Shown piece by piece: positions 1-5,661 of a DNA stretch of 9,163 nucleotides (within the stretch, counting starts at the first letter, position 1; every line of letters starts with the position of its first letter). A model generated the notes under the pieces. It was given only the letters and a program-made list of their open reading frames with translations, made no database searches and was not told the origin of the DNA. The stretch is from NCBI GenBank assembly GCA_017528675.1, contig JAFXOO010000428.1, forward strand, positions 1-9,163. The letters run 5' to 3'. The translations under genes were made by a program, and so were the position numbers. This stretch comes from Oscillospiraceae bacterium (GTDB lineage: Bacteria > Bacillota > Clostridia > Oscillospirales > Ruminococcaceae).

Positions 1-59
1 AAAAAATACCCCCTCCCTATGAAGGAAGGGGGCAGGGGAGTTCCCCTTATGCCTTGCCG
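1..59 (-). repeat. Copy A of a duplicated hairpin/terminator element
   Basis: This segment closely repeats 110-172. Shared parts are an A-rich end (T-rich on the minus strand), a G/C-rich stem-loop (arms 9-18 and 23-32, loop 19-22), and a tail at 39-58 that matches 153-172 at 19 of 20 positions. In copy B that tail contains the fba stop codon and last residues. Read on the minus strand, the stem is complete with one G-U pair and is followed by T-A-TTTTTT, so it could serve as a second, backup terminator after fba. It may be a segmental duplication of the fba 3' end or a genome-wide intergenic repeat; the window alone cannot decide. Confidence 0.6.
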
Positions 60-63
60 GAGG

Positions 64-110
64 AATGTGCACTGCAATGTGCACCGGGGTGCAGGGGCGG
101 AGCCCCTGCA
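64..110. repeat. Hairpin cluster between the two repeat copies
   Basis: The 9-mer AATGTGCAC occurs at 64-72 and again at 76-84. TGCACC/GGTGCA can fold around a 2-nt loop at 80-93. A perfect 9-bp stem, TGCAGGGGC (90-98) with GCCCCTGCA (102-110) and loop GGA, directly abuts the A-run of copy B. No coding potential is seen. On the minus strand these structures lie between the first and second terminator-like hairpins after fba. They look like intergenic repeat material. Confidence 0.5.
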
Positions 111-140
111 AAAAAACCCCCTCCCTTTGAAGGAAGGGGG
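110..140 (-). terminator. Intrinsic terminator of fba
   Basis: On the minus strand, 20 nt after the fba stop codon, a 10-bp G/C-rich stem (131-140 pairing with 117-126, loop 127-130) is followed by seven T residues (116-110). The one imperfect position (123/134) is a C-A mismatch on the plus strand but a G-U wobble in minus-strand RNA. The structure is therefore best formed in the fba transcript. Confidence 0.85.
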
Positions 141-172
141 CAGGGGGTGGGTAGTTCCCCTTACGCCTTGCC
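110..172 (-). repeat. Copy B of the duplicated hairpin/terminator element
   Basis: This is the partner of copy A (1-59). It holds the A/T-rich end, the terminator stem-loop, a G-rich linker (140-152) that is longer than in copy A, and the tail at 153-172, which overlaps the last codons (Gly-Lys-Ala) and the TAA stop of fba. The two copies differ by single-base changes in the loop and tail and by a short length difference in the linker. Confidence 0.6.
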
Positions 173-1042
173 AACGGAACCGAACAGCTCCATCTTTTCC
201 TTTACCTTTGCCTTGATGGCCTCGAAGCCCGGAGCCAGCAGCTTTCTCGGATCAAAGCCCTTGCCCTGCTGATCCTTGCCAGCCTCGATATAAGCACGGG
301 TAGCCTCCTGGAATGCCCACTGGCACTCGGTGTTTACGTTGATCTTTGCTACACCGAGGGAGATTGCCTTCTTGATCTGATCGTCCGGGATACCTGTACC
401 ACCGTGCAGTACGAGCGGCATCGGGGTTTCCTTGCCCTCGTTGACTCTCTTGTTGATAGCCTCAAGTGTCTCGAAGCTCAGACCTGCCCAGTTGTCCGGG
501 TACTTGCCGTGGATGTTGCCGATGCCGGCTGCCAGCATGGTAACACCAAGATCTGCGATGGTCTTGCACTCCTCGGGATCAGCGCACTCGCCCTGACCGA
601 TGACGCCGTCTTCCTCACCGCCGATGGCGCCAACCTCTGCCTCAAGAGACAGACCCAGCACATCGCAGGTGTTCTTCAGGATGGTGGTCTTTTCCTTGTT
701 CTCCTCGAACGGCAGGTGAGAACCGTCGAACATGATGGAGGAGAAGCCTGCGTTGATGCAAGCCTTTGCACCCTCGAAAGAGCCGTGATCCAGATGCAGA
801 GCAACCGGTACGGTGATGCCCAGCTCCTCGATCATGCCGTTGACCATACCAACGACTGTCTTATAACCGCACATGTACTTGCCTGCGCCCTCAGATACAC
901 CGAGGATGACCGGAGACTGGAGCTCCTGTGCTGTCAGCAGGATTGCCTTTGTCCACTCAAGGTTGTTGATGTTGAACTGACCAACGGCATACTTGCCGGC
1001 ACGGGCCTTGTTCAGCATGTCCTTCGCAGATACTAATGCCAT
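161..1042 (-). CDS. fba: Class II fructose-1,6-bisphosphate aldolase
   Basis: This 293-residue cytoplasmic, zinc-dependent aldolase interconverts fructose-1,6-bisphosphate with glyceraldehyde-3-phosphate and dihydroxyacetone phosphate in glycolysis and gluconeogenesis. Family motifs are visible: HLDHGS at 83-88 (Asp85 as catalytic acid/base, His86 as zinc ligand), the GGEEDG block at 141-146, the IHG motif with His178, and the LHGGTG motif at 212-217 with zinc ligand His213 and the phosphate-binding glycines. Residue roles come from family knowledge. The start was set at 1042 because an ideal AGGAGGT (minus strand, 1050-1056) lies 7 nt upstream. The longer reading frame to 1099 would begin upstream of the -10 box, so its extra 19 residues are not credible. 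The gene has its own promoter and terminator and is probably monocistronic. Confidence 0.96.
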   Translation of the reverse strand: MALVSAKDMLNKARAGKYAVGQFNINNLEWTKAILLTAQELQSPVILGVSEGAGKYMCGYKTVVGMVNGMIEELGITVPVALHLDHGSFEGAKACINAGFSSIMFDGSHLPFEENKEKTTILKNTCDVLGLSLEAEVGAIGGEEDGVIGQGECADPEECKTIADLGVTMLAAGIGNIHGKYPDNWAGLSFETLEAINKRVNEGKETPMPLVLHGGTGIPDDQIKKAISLGVAKINVNTECQWAFQEATRAYIEAGKDQQGKGFDPRKLLAPGFEAIKAKVKEKMELFGSVGKA

Positions 1043-1087
1043 AATAATGACCTCCTGATTTTTCATTGTGGGCAATGCCCGTTCTTT

Positions 1088-1116
1088 ATTATACATCATT
1101 CCGGACAGAATTGCAA
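1088..1116 (-). promoter_or_regulatory. Sigma-A promoter of fba
   Basis: On the minus strand, -35 TTGCAA (1116-1111) and a perfect -10 TATAAT (1093-1088) are separated by exactly 17 nt. Transcription would start near 1081, giving a leader of about 40 nt that contains the AGGAGGT site. Confidence 0.8.
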
Positions 1117-1379
1117 GTGCTTCTGCAAAATTTTACAATTTGGCAGAAAACACGGGGTTTCAGGCGAAAAGCCTGTTCAGCATGTCGGTACATCGCTTGC
1201 AGGTGCGCTCCCCTTGACCCGTCTGTTCGGGGGAGGTCTGGCGGACGGAAGGACTGCGGTTTTCTGCTGTTTGCTGTGCGAAACTGTCTGCTTTTGTCTC
1301 GCTTTTGTCGTTATTGTACAAAACTGACTGGGACAGCAATTCCCTTATTGTCATATCAGGAAAAAAGAACTGAAAGGAC
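1117..1379. other. Intergenic stretch between divergent fba and DUF975 promoters; no gene seen
   Basis: No convincing gene lies here. Short open frames on both strands lack ribosome binding sites or run through the promoters. Two small potential stem-loops are visible: CAGGC (1161-1165) with GCCTG (1171-1175) around GAAAA, and CTCCCC (1208-1213) with GGGGAG (1230-1235). Neither is followed by a T-tract on either strand. The stretch is long for a simple divergent promoter region, so a small RNA cannot be excluded, but nothing positive supports one. Confidence 0.5.
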
Positions 1380-1408
1380 TTGACTTTTTTGTAAATATGA
1401 TTTACAAT
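1380..1408 (+). promoter_or_regulatory. Sigma-A promoter of the DUF975-like gene
   Basis: The -35 box TTGACT (1380-1385) and -10 box TACAAT (1403-1408) are separated by 17 nt. Each matches consensus at 5 of 6 positions. Transcription would start near 1415, leaving a leader of about 47 nt that carries AAAGGGGG (1443-1450) before the ATG at 1462. Confidence 0.85.
1389..1407. promoter_or_regulatory. Operator-like perfect inverted repeat inside the promoter
   Basis: TTGTAAAT (1389-1396) and ATTTACAA (1400-1407) are exact inverted copies around a 3-nt centre. The 19-bp palindrome fills most of the -35/-10 spacer and covers five of the six -10 bases, so a bound dimer would block RNA polymerase. 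The arms resemble Rex-type TTGT...ACAA half-sites, but the 19-nt length does not fit the usual 18-nt Rex site. The regulator is unassigned. Confidence 0.6.
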
Positions 1409-1461
1409 AGAGTCATAGGGCAACAAGCCCATAATCTACCTAAAAGGGGGTCACATGAATT

Positions 1462-2658
1462 ATGTGGACAAATAGTCTTTTGAAGCAAAATGCATGGAAC
1501 TCGCTCAAGAACTACTACTGGCCGGCACTCGGTGTCACATTCGTGGCAAGCATTCTCGGCGCCAATGGCGGCGGCGGATTCAGCGGCGGCGGTTCGGGCG
1601 TTTCTAATCTCTCGGATTCCTATTCCGACTCCGGCAGCTCCGGTTCCGATCACGGTGACATTGATGCAGGTGCGATCATCGCTATCATTCTGATCGCCCT
1701 CGTGATCTTTGTGGTGGCGCTGGCATTCAGCCTTGCATTTCAGGCGTTCCTGGGCAATGTGGTTCGTGTCGGTGAGTGCAAGTACTTCTGCGATGCCCGC
1801 AACGGCGACCAGAGCTTCGGCAAACTGTTCGACAATTTCCGCAACGGCAACTATATGGACACGGTCAAGACCATGTTCTTCCGCTCGCTCTATATTATGC
1901 TGTGGAGCCTGTTGTTCTACATACCCGGCATCATCAAGGCGTATGAGTATTACCTGATTCCCTATCTGCTTGCCGAAAACCCGCATCTTGACCGCAACCG
2001 TGCCTTTGAGATCTCCAAGAAGACGATGGACGGCGAAAAGTGGAACCTGTTCGTGCTGGGTCTGAGCTTTATCGGCTGGTATCTGCTCGGTATACTGGCA
2101 TGCGGCGTCGGTACGATGTTCGTTGTTCCGTATTATGAGGCAACTATGGCAGAATTCTATACCTGCATGCGTGCAAAGATGCTCTCCTTCGGCTATACCA
2201 CTGAGGAGGAGCTGACCGGCGGTATGGGCGGCTTCGGTGCAACCACCTATACAGCACCGAATACGTTCAACAACGGCCCGGTAAATCCCAATAACAACGG
2301 CCCGGTTGATCCCTACAACAGCACACCGTCCAATCCCTACGGTGCTCCTGCAAATCCCTATGGTGCTCCGGCTGCTCCTGCAAATCCCTACGGCGCTCCG
2401 GCTGCTCCTGCAAATCCTTATGGCGCTCCGGCTGCTCCTGCAAATCCCTACGGCGCTCCGGCTGCTCCTGCACAGGAGAATGGTGCGGTATCGCTGGATA
2501 AGGCACAGACCGATATGCCCGGTATCACACAGGATGCCTTTGGCAATCCGGTCGGCAGCAACGGATTCCCGGATCCGGCTGCACCGTCGGATAACCGTGT
2601 ATCGCTGGATAAGCCTGCGGGTTCTTCCGATGATACCAACGACCAGAAGAATTTCTGA
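1462..2658 (+). CDS. DUF975-like polytopic membrane protein with repeat-rich tail
   Basis: This 398-residue protein resembles the DUF975 family of integral membrane proteins, whose function is unknown. The N-terminus (W-x7-A-x3-LK-x2-YW) has the family's typical start. Hydrophobic segments lie at about 20-34, 70-97, 140-160 and 196-226. The conserved-looking core runs through the YYLIPYLLAENP region (about 163-174), the KW-LFVL-LSFIGW region (193-206) and VPYY-AT-AEFY (222-233). A Gly/Ser-rich, weakly acidic loop (about 34-68) separates the first two hydrophobic segments. From about residue 250 the tail is low-complexity, with NPYGAPAAPA repeats (291-337) and two VSLDK motifs (343-347, 380-384). 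The ATG at 1462 follows AAAGGGGG. An overlapping ATG at 1455 opens only six codons. It is flanked by its own promoter and terminator, so it is probably monocistronic and controlled through the palindrome in its promoter. Confidence 0.85.
   Translation: MWTNSLLKQNAWNSLKNYYWPALGVTFVASILGANGGGGFSGGGSGVSNLSDSYSDSGSSGSDHGDIDAGAIIAIILIALVIFVVALAFSLAFQAFLGNVVRVGECKYFCDARNGDQSFGKLFDNFRNGNYMDTVKTMFFRSLYIMLWSLLFYIPGIIKAYEYYLIPYLLAENPHLDRNRAFEISKKTMDGEKWNLFVLGLSFIGWYLLGILACGVGTMFVVPYYEATMAEFYTCMRAKMLSFGYTTEEELTGGMGGFGATTYTAPNTFNNGPVNPNNNGPVDPYNSTPSNPYGAPANPYGAPAAPANPYGAPAAPANPYGAPAAPANPYGAPAAPAQENGAVSLDKAQTDMPGITQDAFGNPVGSNGFPDPAAPSDNRVSLDKPAGSSDDTNDQKNF
2332..2472 (+). repeat. In-frame 30-bp tandem repeat encoding NPYGAPAAPA
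   Basis: Four full 30-bp units (2353-2382, 2383-2412, 2413-2442, 2443-2472) follow a shortened 21-bp unit (2332-2352, NPYGAPA). Units differ only at silent third positions, such as TAC/TAT, GGT/GGC and CCC/CCT. This points to recent expansion with selection or conservation at the protein level. Copy number may vary between strains. Confidence 0.92.
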
Positions 2659-2667
2659 TCTCTGCGC

Positions 2668-2694
2668 AGAAACCCCGGTGATTCCGGGGTTTCT
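2668..2694 (+). terminator. Intrinsic terminator of the DUF975-like gene
   Basis: A perfect 11-bp stem, AGAAACCCCGG (2668-2678) with CCGGGGTTTCT (2684-2694) and loop TGATT, begins 10 nt after the stop codon. The descending arm ends in a pyrimidine-rich TTTCTTTCT run. Confidence 0.9.
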
Positions 2695-2718
2695 TTCTAC
2701 TGCAAAATGTAAATGCTA

Positions 2719-2747
2719 TTGACAAATCGGTGAAAAGGTTGTATAAT
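2719..2747 (+). promoter_or_regulatory. Consensus sigma-A promoter of the radA operon
   Basis: Both hexamers match consensus perfectly: TTGACA (2719-2724) and TATAAT (2742-2747) with a 17-nt spacer. Transcription would start near 2754. AAGGAGG (2771-2777) sits 7 nt before the radA ATG. This implies strong, largely constitutive expression unless a factor not visible here intervenes. Confidence 0.93.
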
Positions 2748-2784
2748 AAGAACAGTTCATCAATTCCCTGAAGGAGGCTTACCC

Positions 2785-4185
2785 ATGCCGAAACGTGATC
2801 GGATTGAATATGTCTGCACAGAATGCGGCCATTCCAGCACCAAGTGGAACGGCTGTTGTCCCGGCTGCGGCAAATGGAATACCATGGAGGAAGTGCTCTC
2901 CTCGGAGCTGCCTGCGGCAGGCGGCAGCCGGAAATCCGTGGATCTTTCCGGACGTATCCGGAAAATCGGAGACATCCGCATGGAGCAGGAAATCCGCTAT
3001 AGCACCGGCTGCGGTGAGCTTGACAGAGTGCTCGGCGGCGGGCTGGTCAAGGGCTCGATTGTGCTGCTCGGCGGTGAGCCGGGTATCGGAAAATCCACGC
3101 TGCTGCTGCAAATCTGCCAGTTTCTCGGCAGGGAGCACAATGTGCTCTATGTCTCAGGCGAGGAGAGTGCAAGGCAGCTTGGCCTGCGGGCAGAGCGCCT
3201 TGGTGTGAAGTCGGACAGACTCTTTATCCTGACGGAGACAGATGTACAGGCGGTCTGTGATACAATTGCTTCTGCAAAGCCGGATGTGGTCATCATCGAC
3301 TCCATCCAGACCATGCAGATTACGCAGATTTCCTCGACACCGGGCAGCCTGACACAGGTGCGGGAATGCACGAATCTGCTGATGCATACGGCAAAGCGGC
3401 TCGAAATCCCGACCTTCATTGTCGGACATGTCAACAAGGATGGCGCCATTGCGGGGCCGAAGGTCATGGAGCATATTGTGGATACGGTGCTGTTCTTTGA
3501 GGGCGAGCGCCATATGAGCTACCGGGTGCTGCGGGCGGTGAAGAACCGCTTCGGCTCGACGAATGAGATCGGCGTGTTCGAGATGCAGGACAAGGGGCTG
3601 AAGGAGGTTGAAAATCCCTCCCAGATGCTCCTTGCAGGACGGCCGCTCGGCGTTTCCGGCACCTGCATTGCCTGCGTGATGGAAGGCTCCCGGCCGATTT
3701 TAGCAGAGGTGCAGACGCTTGTCTCCAAAAGCGGCTTTTCTGCGCCAAAGCGCACGGCAACGGGCTTTGACTACAACCGGATGTCGCTGCTCTTAGCGGT
3801 GCTTGAAAAGCGGTTCGGGCTCAATTACGGCGCTTTAGATGTGTACCTGAACATTGTCGGGGGCTTTAAGCTCGATGAGCCGGCGGGTGATCTGCCGGTG
3901 GCGCTGGCGCTGTATTCGTCACTGACAGAAAAGGCACTCCCGGACAAGCTCCTTGCCATCGGAGAGGTCGGACTTGCGGGGGAAATCCGCAATGTATCGC
4001 ATATTGTCCAGCGTGTGCAGGAGGCAAAGCATATGGGATTTGAGGCGTGCATCGTGCCGAAGCCATCGCTCCCGGCGCTTCCCAAGAGTACCCGGAACCT
4101 GCGTATTTTCGGCGTGAGCAGCCTGCGCCAGGCGTTCAACGTTCTGGCCAAGCTCGAAAGTGAGGCGAGTCAAAATGACGGATAA
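2785..4185 (+). CDS. radA: DNA repair/recombination protein RadA (Sms)
   Basis: This 466-residue RadA/Sms protein has full family length. RadA is a RecA-like, DnaB-type hexameric ATPase that promotes branch migration and DNA unwinding during homologous recombination and repair. Domains in order: an N-terminal zinc finger (Cys11, Cys14, Cys25, Cys28 in the CxxCG...KWxGxCPxC pattern), a RecA-like core with Walker A GGEPGIGKST (96-105) and a Walker B-like hydrophobic run ending in Asp172, the RadA signature KNRFGS (253-258), and a Lon-protease-like C-terminal domain (about 285-460). The ATG at 2785 follows an ideal AAGGAGG. It is the first gene of an apparent three-gene operon, and its last 11 nt overlap the next gene, which suggests translational coupling. 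No defects are seen. Confidence 0.97.
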   Translation: MPKRDRIEYVCTECGHSSTKWNGCCPGCGKWNTMEEVLSSELPAAGGSRKSVDLSGRIRKIGDIRMEQEIRYSTGCGELDRVLGGGLVKGSIVLLGGEPGIGKSTLLLQICQFLGREHNVLYVSGEESARQLGLRAERLGVKSDRLFILTETDVQAVCDTIASAKPDVVIIDSIQTMQITQISSTPGSLTQVRECTNLLMHTAKRLEIPTFIVGHVNKDGAIAGPKVMEHIVDTVLFFEGERHMSYRVLRAVKNRFGSTNEIGVFEMQDKGLKEVENPSQMLLAGRPLGVSGTCIACVMEGSRPILAEVQTLVSKSGFSAPKRTATGFDYNRMSLLLAVLEKRFGLNYGALDVYLNIVGGFKLDEPAGDLPVALALYSSLTEKALPDKLLAIGEVGLAGEIRNVSHIVQRVQEAKHMGFEACIVPKPSLPALPKSTRNLRIFGVSSLRQAFNVLAKLESEASQNDG

Positions 4186-5245
4186 GAGATATATGCTGTA
4201 TGATGAAAAGCCGAGGCTGCATCCGGCACGGAAGATGCTGCTGCTGCTGATTCCGATTCTGAGTGTGGCGGTGGCATATGCGGTCTATGATTACCTTGGC
4301 GCCAGCCGGGTAGGCTCCTCCAGCAAGCTTGGCGAGGTCTATTCCACAAGATTCGCCGGTCATAAGGGCTATGTCTGGTGCCTGCGTGACAGGAACGGCA
4401 ATGTGCTGACCCACGGCATGAGCGATGACAAGCCCTATATCTTTGAGAAAGGCGACACCGTTTCGATCACATTCAGCGAGCGGGGGTTCGGACTGGATAA
4501 CGAATATTACACAGAGACGTATGACCTCACGCAGAATCCTGCGGCTGTACTGGACGAGCCTGCCGAACGTCCGCTGCTGGATCTGCTGACCTATACGGGG
4601 CACAGACGGTTTCCGGATGTGGACACGGGCTCGGCGTATATCCCCGTAAAGGATATTACCCTGAACGGCCATACGCTGTACCATTGGGGGATGCAGGGCG
4701 AGAACGGCGAGCTGGAATGGAGCCAGGGCAGCAAGACAATCCCGGAGGTCGTTTCCGACGGGCAGGAGATTGAGGTATACTACACAGGGTATGCGGATTC
4801 GTTCTATGCGACCGATGCGGACGGACAGGCCTATCTGATGTATTTTGAGCCGGAGAGCGGCTGGTGCTCCCATGATTATGCCCTGTTCGAGGACGGCAGG
4901 GTCAAAGTGGAGCAGGCAATGGGCAGCTACAGCTTCCACAATATCCTGTACTACGACGGCAAAACGGACGGCTTTGTCAATGACGGGCCTGTGGAGGATC
5001 CGGACAATTTCTACGGCTGCATCCCGGTCTATGAGCGGGCAAAGGCAGAGGTCACAAAGCCCTATGATCTTGTGACGTTCCGGATTGATCTGACGATGGG
5101 GACGAATCCGGAGATTCTCAGCTATGAAGTGACATTTGCGGATGAGGAGACGGATGACAGGACGATAGTCTATCTGACCGCAGACGGTGAGACGCTGCTG
5201 GTGCTTGACGGGGTGCCCCATGATATCTCACAGGACAGCGAATGA
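4175..5245 (+). CDS. Membrane-anchored protein of unknown function downstream of radA
   Basis: I do not recognise a family for this 356-residue protein. It has a short basic N-terminus (residues 1-20, ending HPARK), one strong hydrophobic segment (about 21-40), and a long, mostly hydrophilic, acidic remainder rich in Tyr, Gly, Asp and Thr with beta-like alternation. This fits a single-pass protein with its bulk outside the membrane, or an uncleaved signal anchor. No lipobox cysteine follows the hydrophobic stretch; the only cysteines are 69, 231 and 282. The ATG at 4175 was chosen because GAGG (4162-4165) precedes it at a usable distance. A GTG at 4160 in the same frame would add five residues but lacks a visible binding site. 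It overlaps the radA end by 11 nt and is followed after 10 nt by the next small gene, so co-transcription is likely. A role in repair is not implied. Confidence 0.8.
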   Translation: MTDKRYMLYDEKPRLHPARKMLLLLIPILSVAVAYAVYDYLGASRVGSSSKLGEVYSTRFAGHKGYVWCLRDRNGNVLTHGMSDDKPYIFEKGDTVSITFSERGFGLDNEYYTETYDLTQNPAAVLDEPAERPLLDLLTYTGHRRFPDVDTGSAYIPVKDITLNGHTLYHWGMQGENGELEWSQGSKTIPEVVSDGQEIEVYYTGYADSFYATDADGQAYLMYFEPESGWCSHDYALFEDGRVKVEQAMGSYSFHNILYYDGKTDGFVNDGPVEDPDNFYGCIPVYERAKAEVTKPYDLVTFRIDLTMGTNPEILSYEVTFADEETDDRTIVYLTADGETLLVLDGVPHDISQDSE

Positions 5246-5255
5246 GGTGAATGCT

Positions 5256-5447
5256 ATGGCAAAATACACGATTCTGCGCATTTATGAGGAGGATCACGGC
5301 TGCGAGGGCATCCAGCCCGGAGAGGAGCCGATGGATGAGGTGCTCCTGCGGGATGAAAACGGCAAAGAGGTCTGGAAAAAGCTCCCCGACCTCTGGCTGT
5401 TGCAGAACGGCCTGGATGAGGGCGATACGGTGGAACTTGATACCTGA
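5256..5447 (+). CDS. Small acidic protein of unknown function
   Basis: The product is 63 residues and strongly acidic, with a run of Glu/Asp pairs (EEDHG, GEEPMDE, DEGD), one cysteine (Cys16), and no signal peptide or membrane segment. It is probably a small cytoplasmic protein. I cannot assign a function. The ATG at 5256 was chosen because GAGGTGA (5244-5250) lies 5 nt upstream. That site overlaps the stop codon of the previous gene, which suggests coupled translation. The frame stays open upstream to an ATG at 5187, but the extra residues overlap the preceding gene, are cysteine-rich and unlike the rest, and have no visible binding site. It is the last gene of the radA operon and ends 3 nt before a long hairpin. 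Confidence 0.72.
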   Translation: MAKYTILRIYEEDHGCEGIQPGEEPMDEVLLRDENGKEVWKKLPDLWLLQNGLDEGDTVELDT

Positions 5448-5450
5448 TGA

Positions 5451-5483
5451 AAAGCCGCTTCCGGAACCTCCGGAAGCGGCTTT
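5451..5483. terminator. Shared hairpin between convergent transcripts
   Basis: A perfect 15-bp stem, AAAGCCGCTTCCGGA (5451-5465) with TCCGGAAGCGGCTTT (5469-5483) and loop ACC, occupies most of the 49-nt gap between two convergent genes. It probably terminates the radA operon on the plus strand and the fucosidase gene on the minus strand. T-tracts are short on both strands (TTT on plus, TTTT on minus), so efficiency may be moderate. Confidence 0.82.
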
Positions 5484-5496
5484 GTGCGGTATTGCC

Positions 5497-5661
5497 TTAA
5501 AGCAGTGCCCGTTTCATCAGGGCAAGATCGAAAATGTCGATGATGCCGTCGCCGTTCATATCGGCTGCATCCGGATCCTTCATGCTGGTCTCCGTGTGCA
5601 GCCATTTTTGCAGCGCCACAAGATCCAGCACGCCGAATTCGCCGTCTGCTGTCACATCGCC
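5497..5661 (-). other. Type I dockerin domain of the fucosidase
   Basis: This part encodes residues 1077-1131. The two EF-hand-like repeats are DVTADGEFGVLD (1079-1090) and DMNGDGIIDIFD (1111-1122), each followed by an LxxxKxxL-type helix. The residues before the last Asp differ (Val-Leu versus Ile-Phe), so the two repeats are not symmetric at the usual cohesin-contact positions. No cohesin or scaffoldin is in the window. Confidence 0.9.

Noticed and set aside
404..1036. 210-codon open frame on the plus strand, antisense to fba
   Set aside because: The opposite strand encodes an intact aldolase with all motifs; this is a shadow frame.
1009..1186. 13-nt match between the fba 5' coding region (1009-1021) and the intergenic region (1174-1186)
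   Set aside because: A shared 13-mer is expected by chance roughly once in a window of this size, and nothing else links the two sites.
1160..1432. 90-codon open frame on the minus strand in the divergent intergenic region
   Set aside because: Its start lies in the transcribed leader of the DUF975 gene, it crosses that gene's promoter and palindrome, and it has no ribosome binding site or recognisable sequence.
1455..1475. Six-codon open frame (MNYVDK) overlapping the start of the DUF975-like gene
   Set aside because: An ATG 5 nt after the G-run could form a tiny leader peptide, but its spacing is tight, it has no attenuator-like structure, and the start at 1462 gives the expected family N-terminus.
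4136..5221. 361-codon open frame on the minus strand, antisense to the membrane-anchored gene
   Set aside because: The plus-strand frame has operon spacing, a good start and a clear membrane segment. The antisense frame has no promoter or binding site and an unnatural composition.
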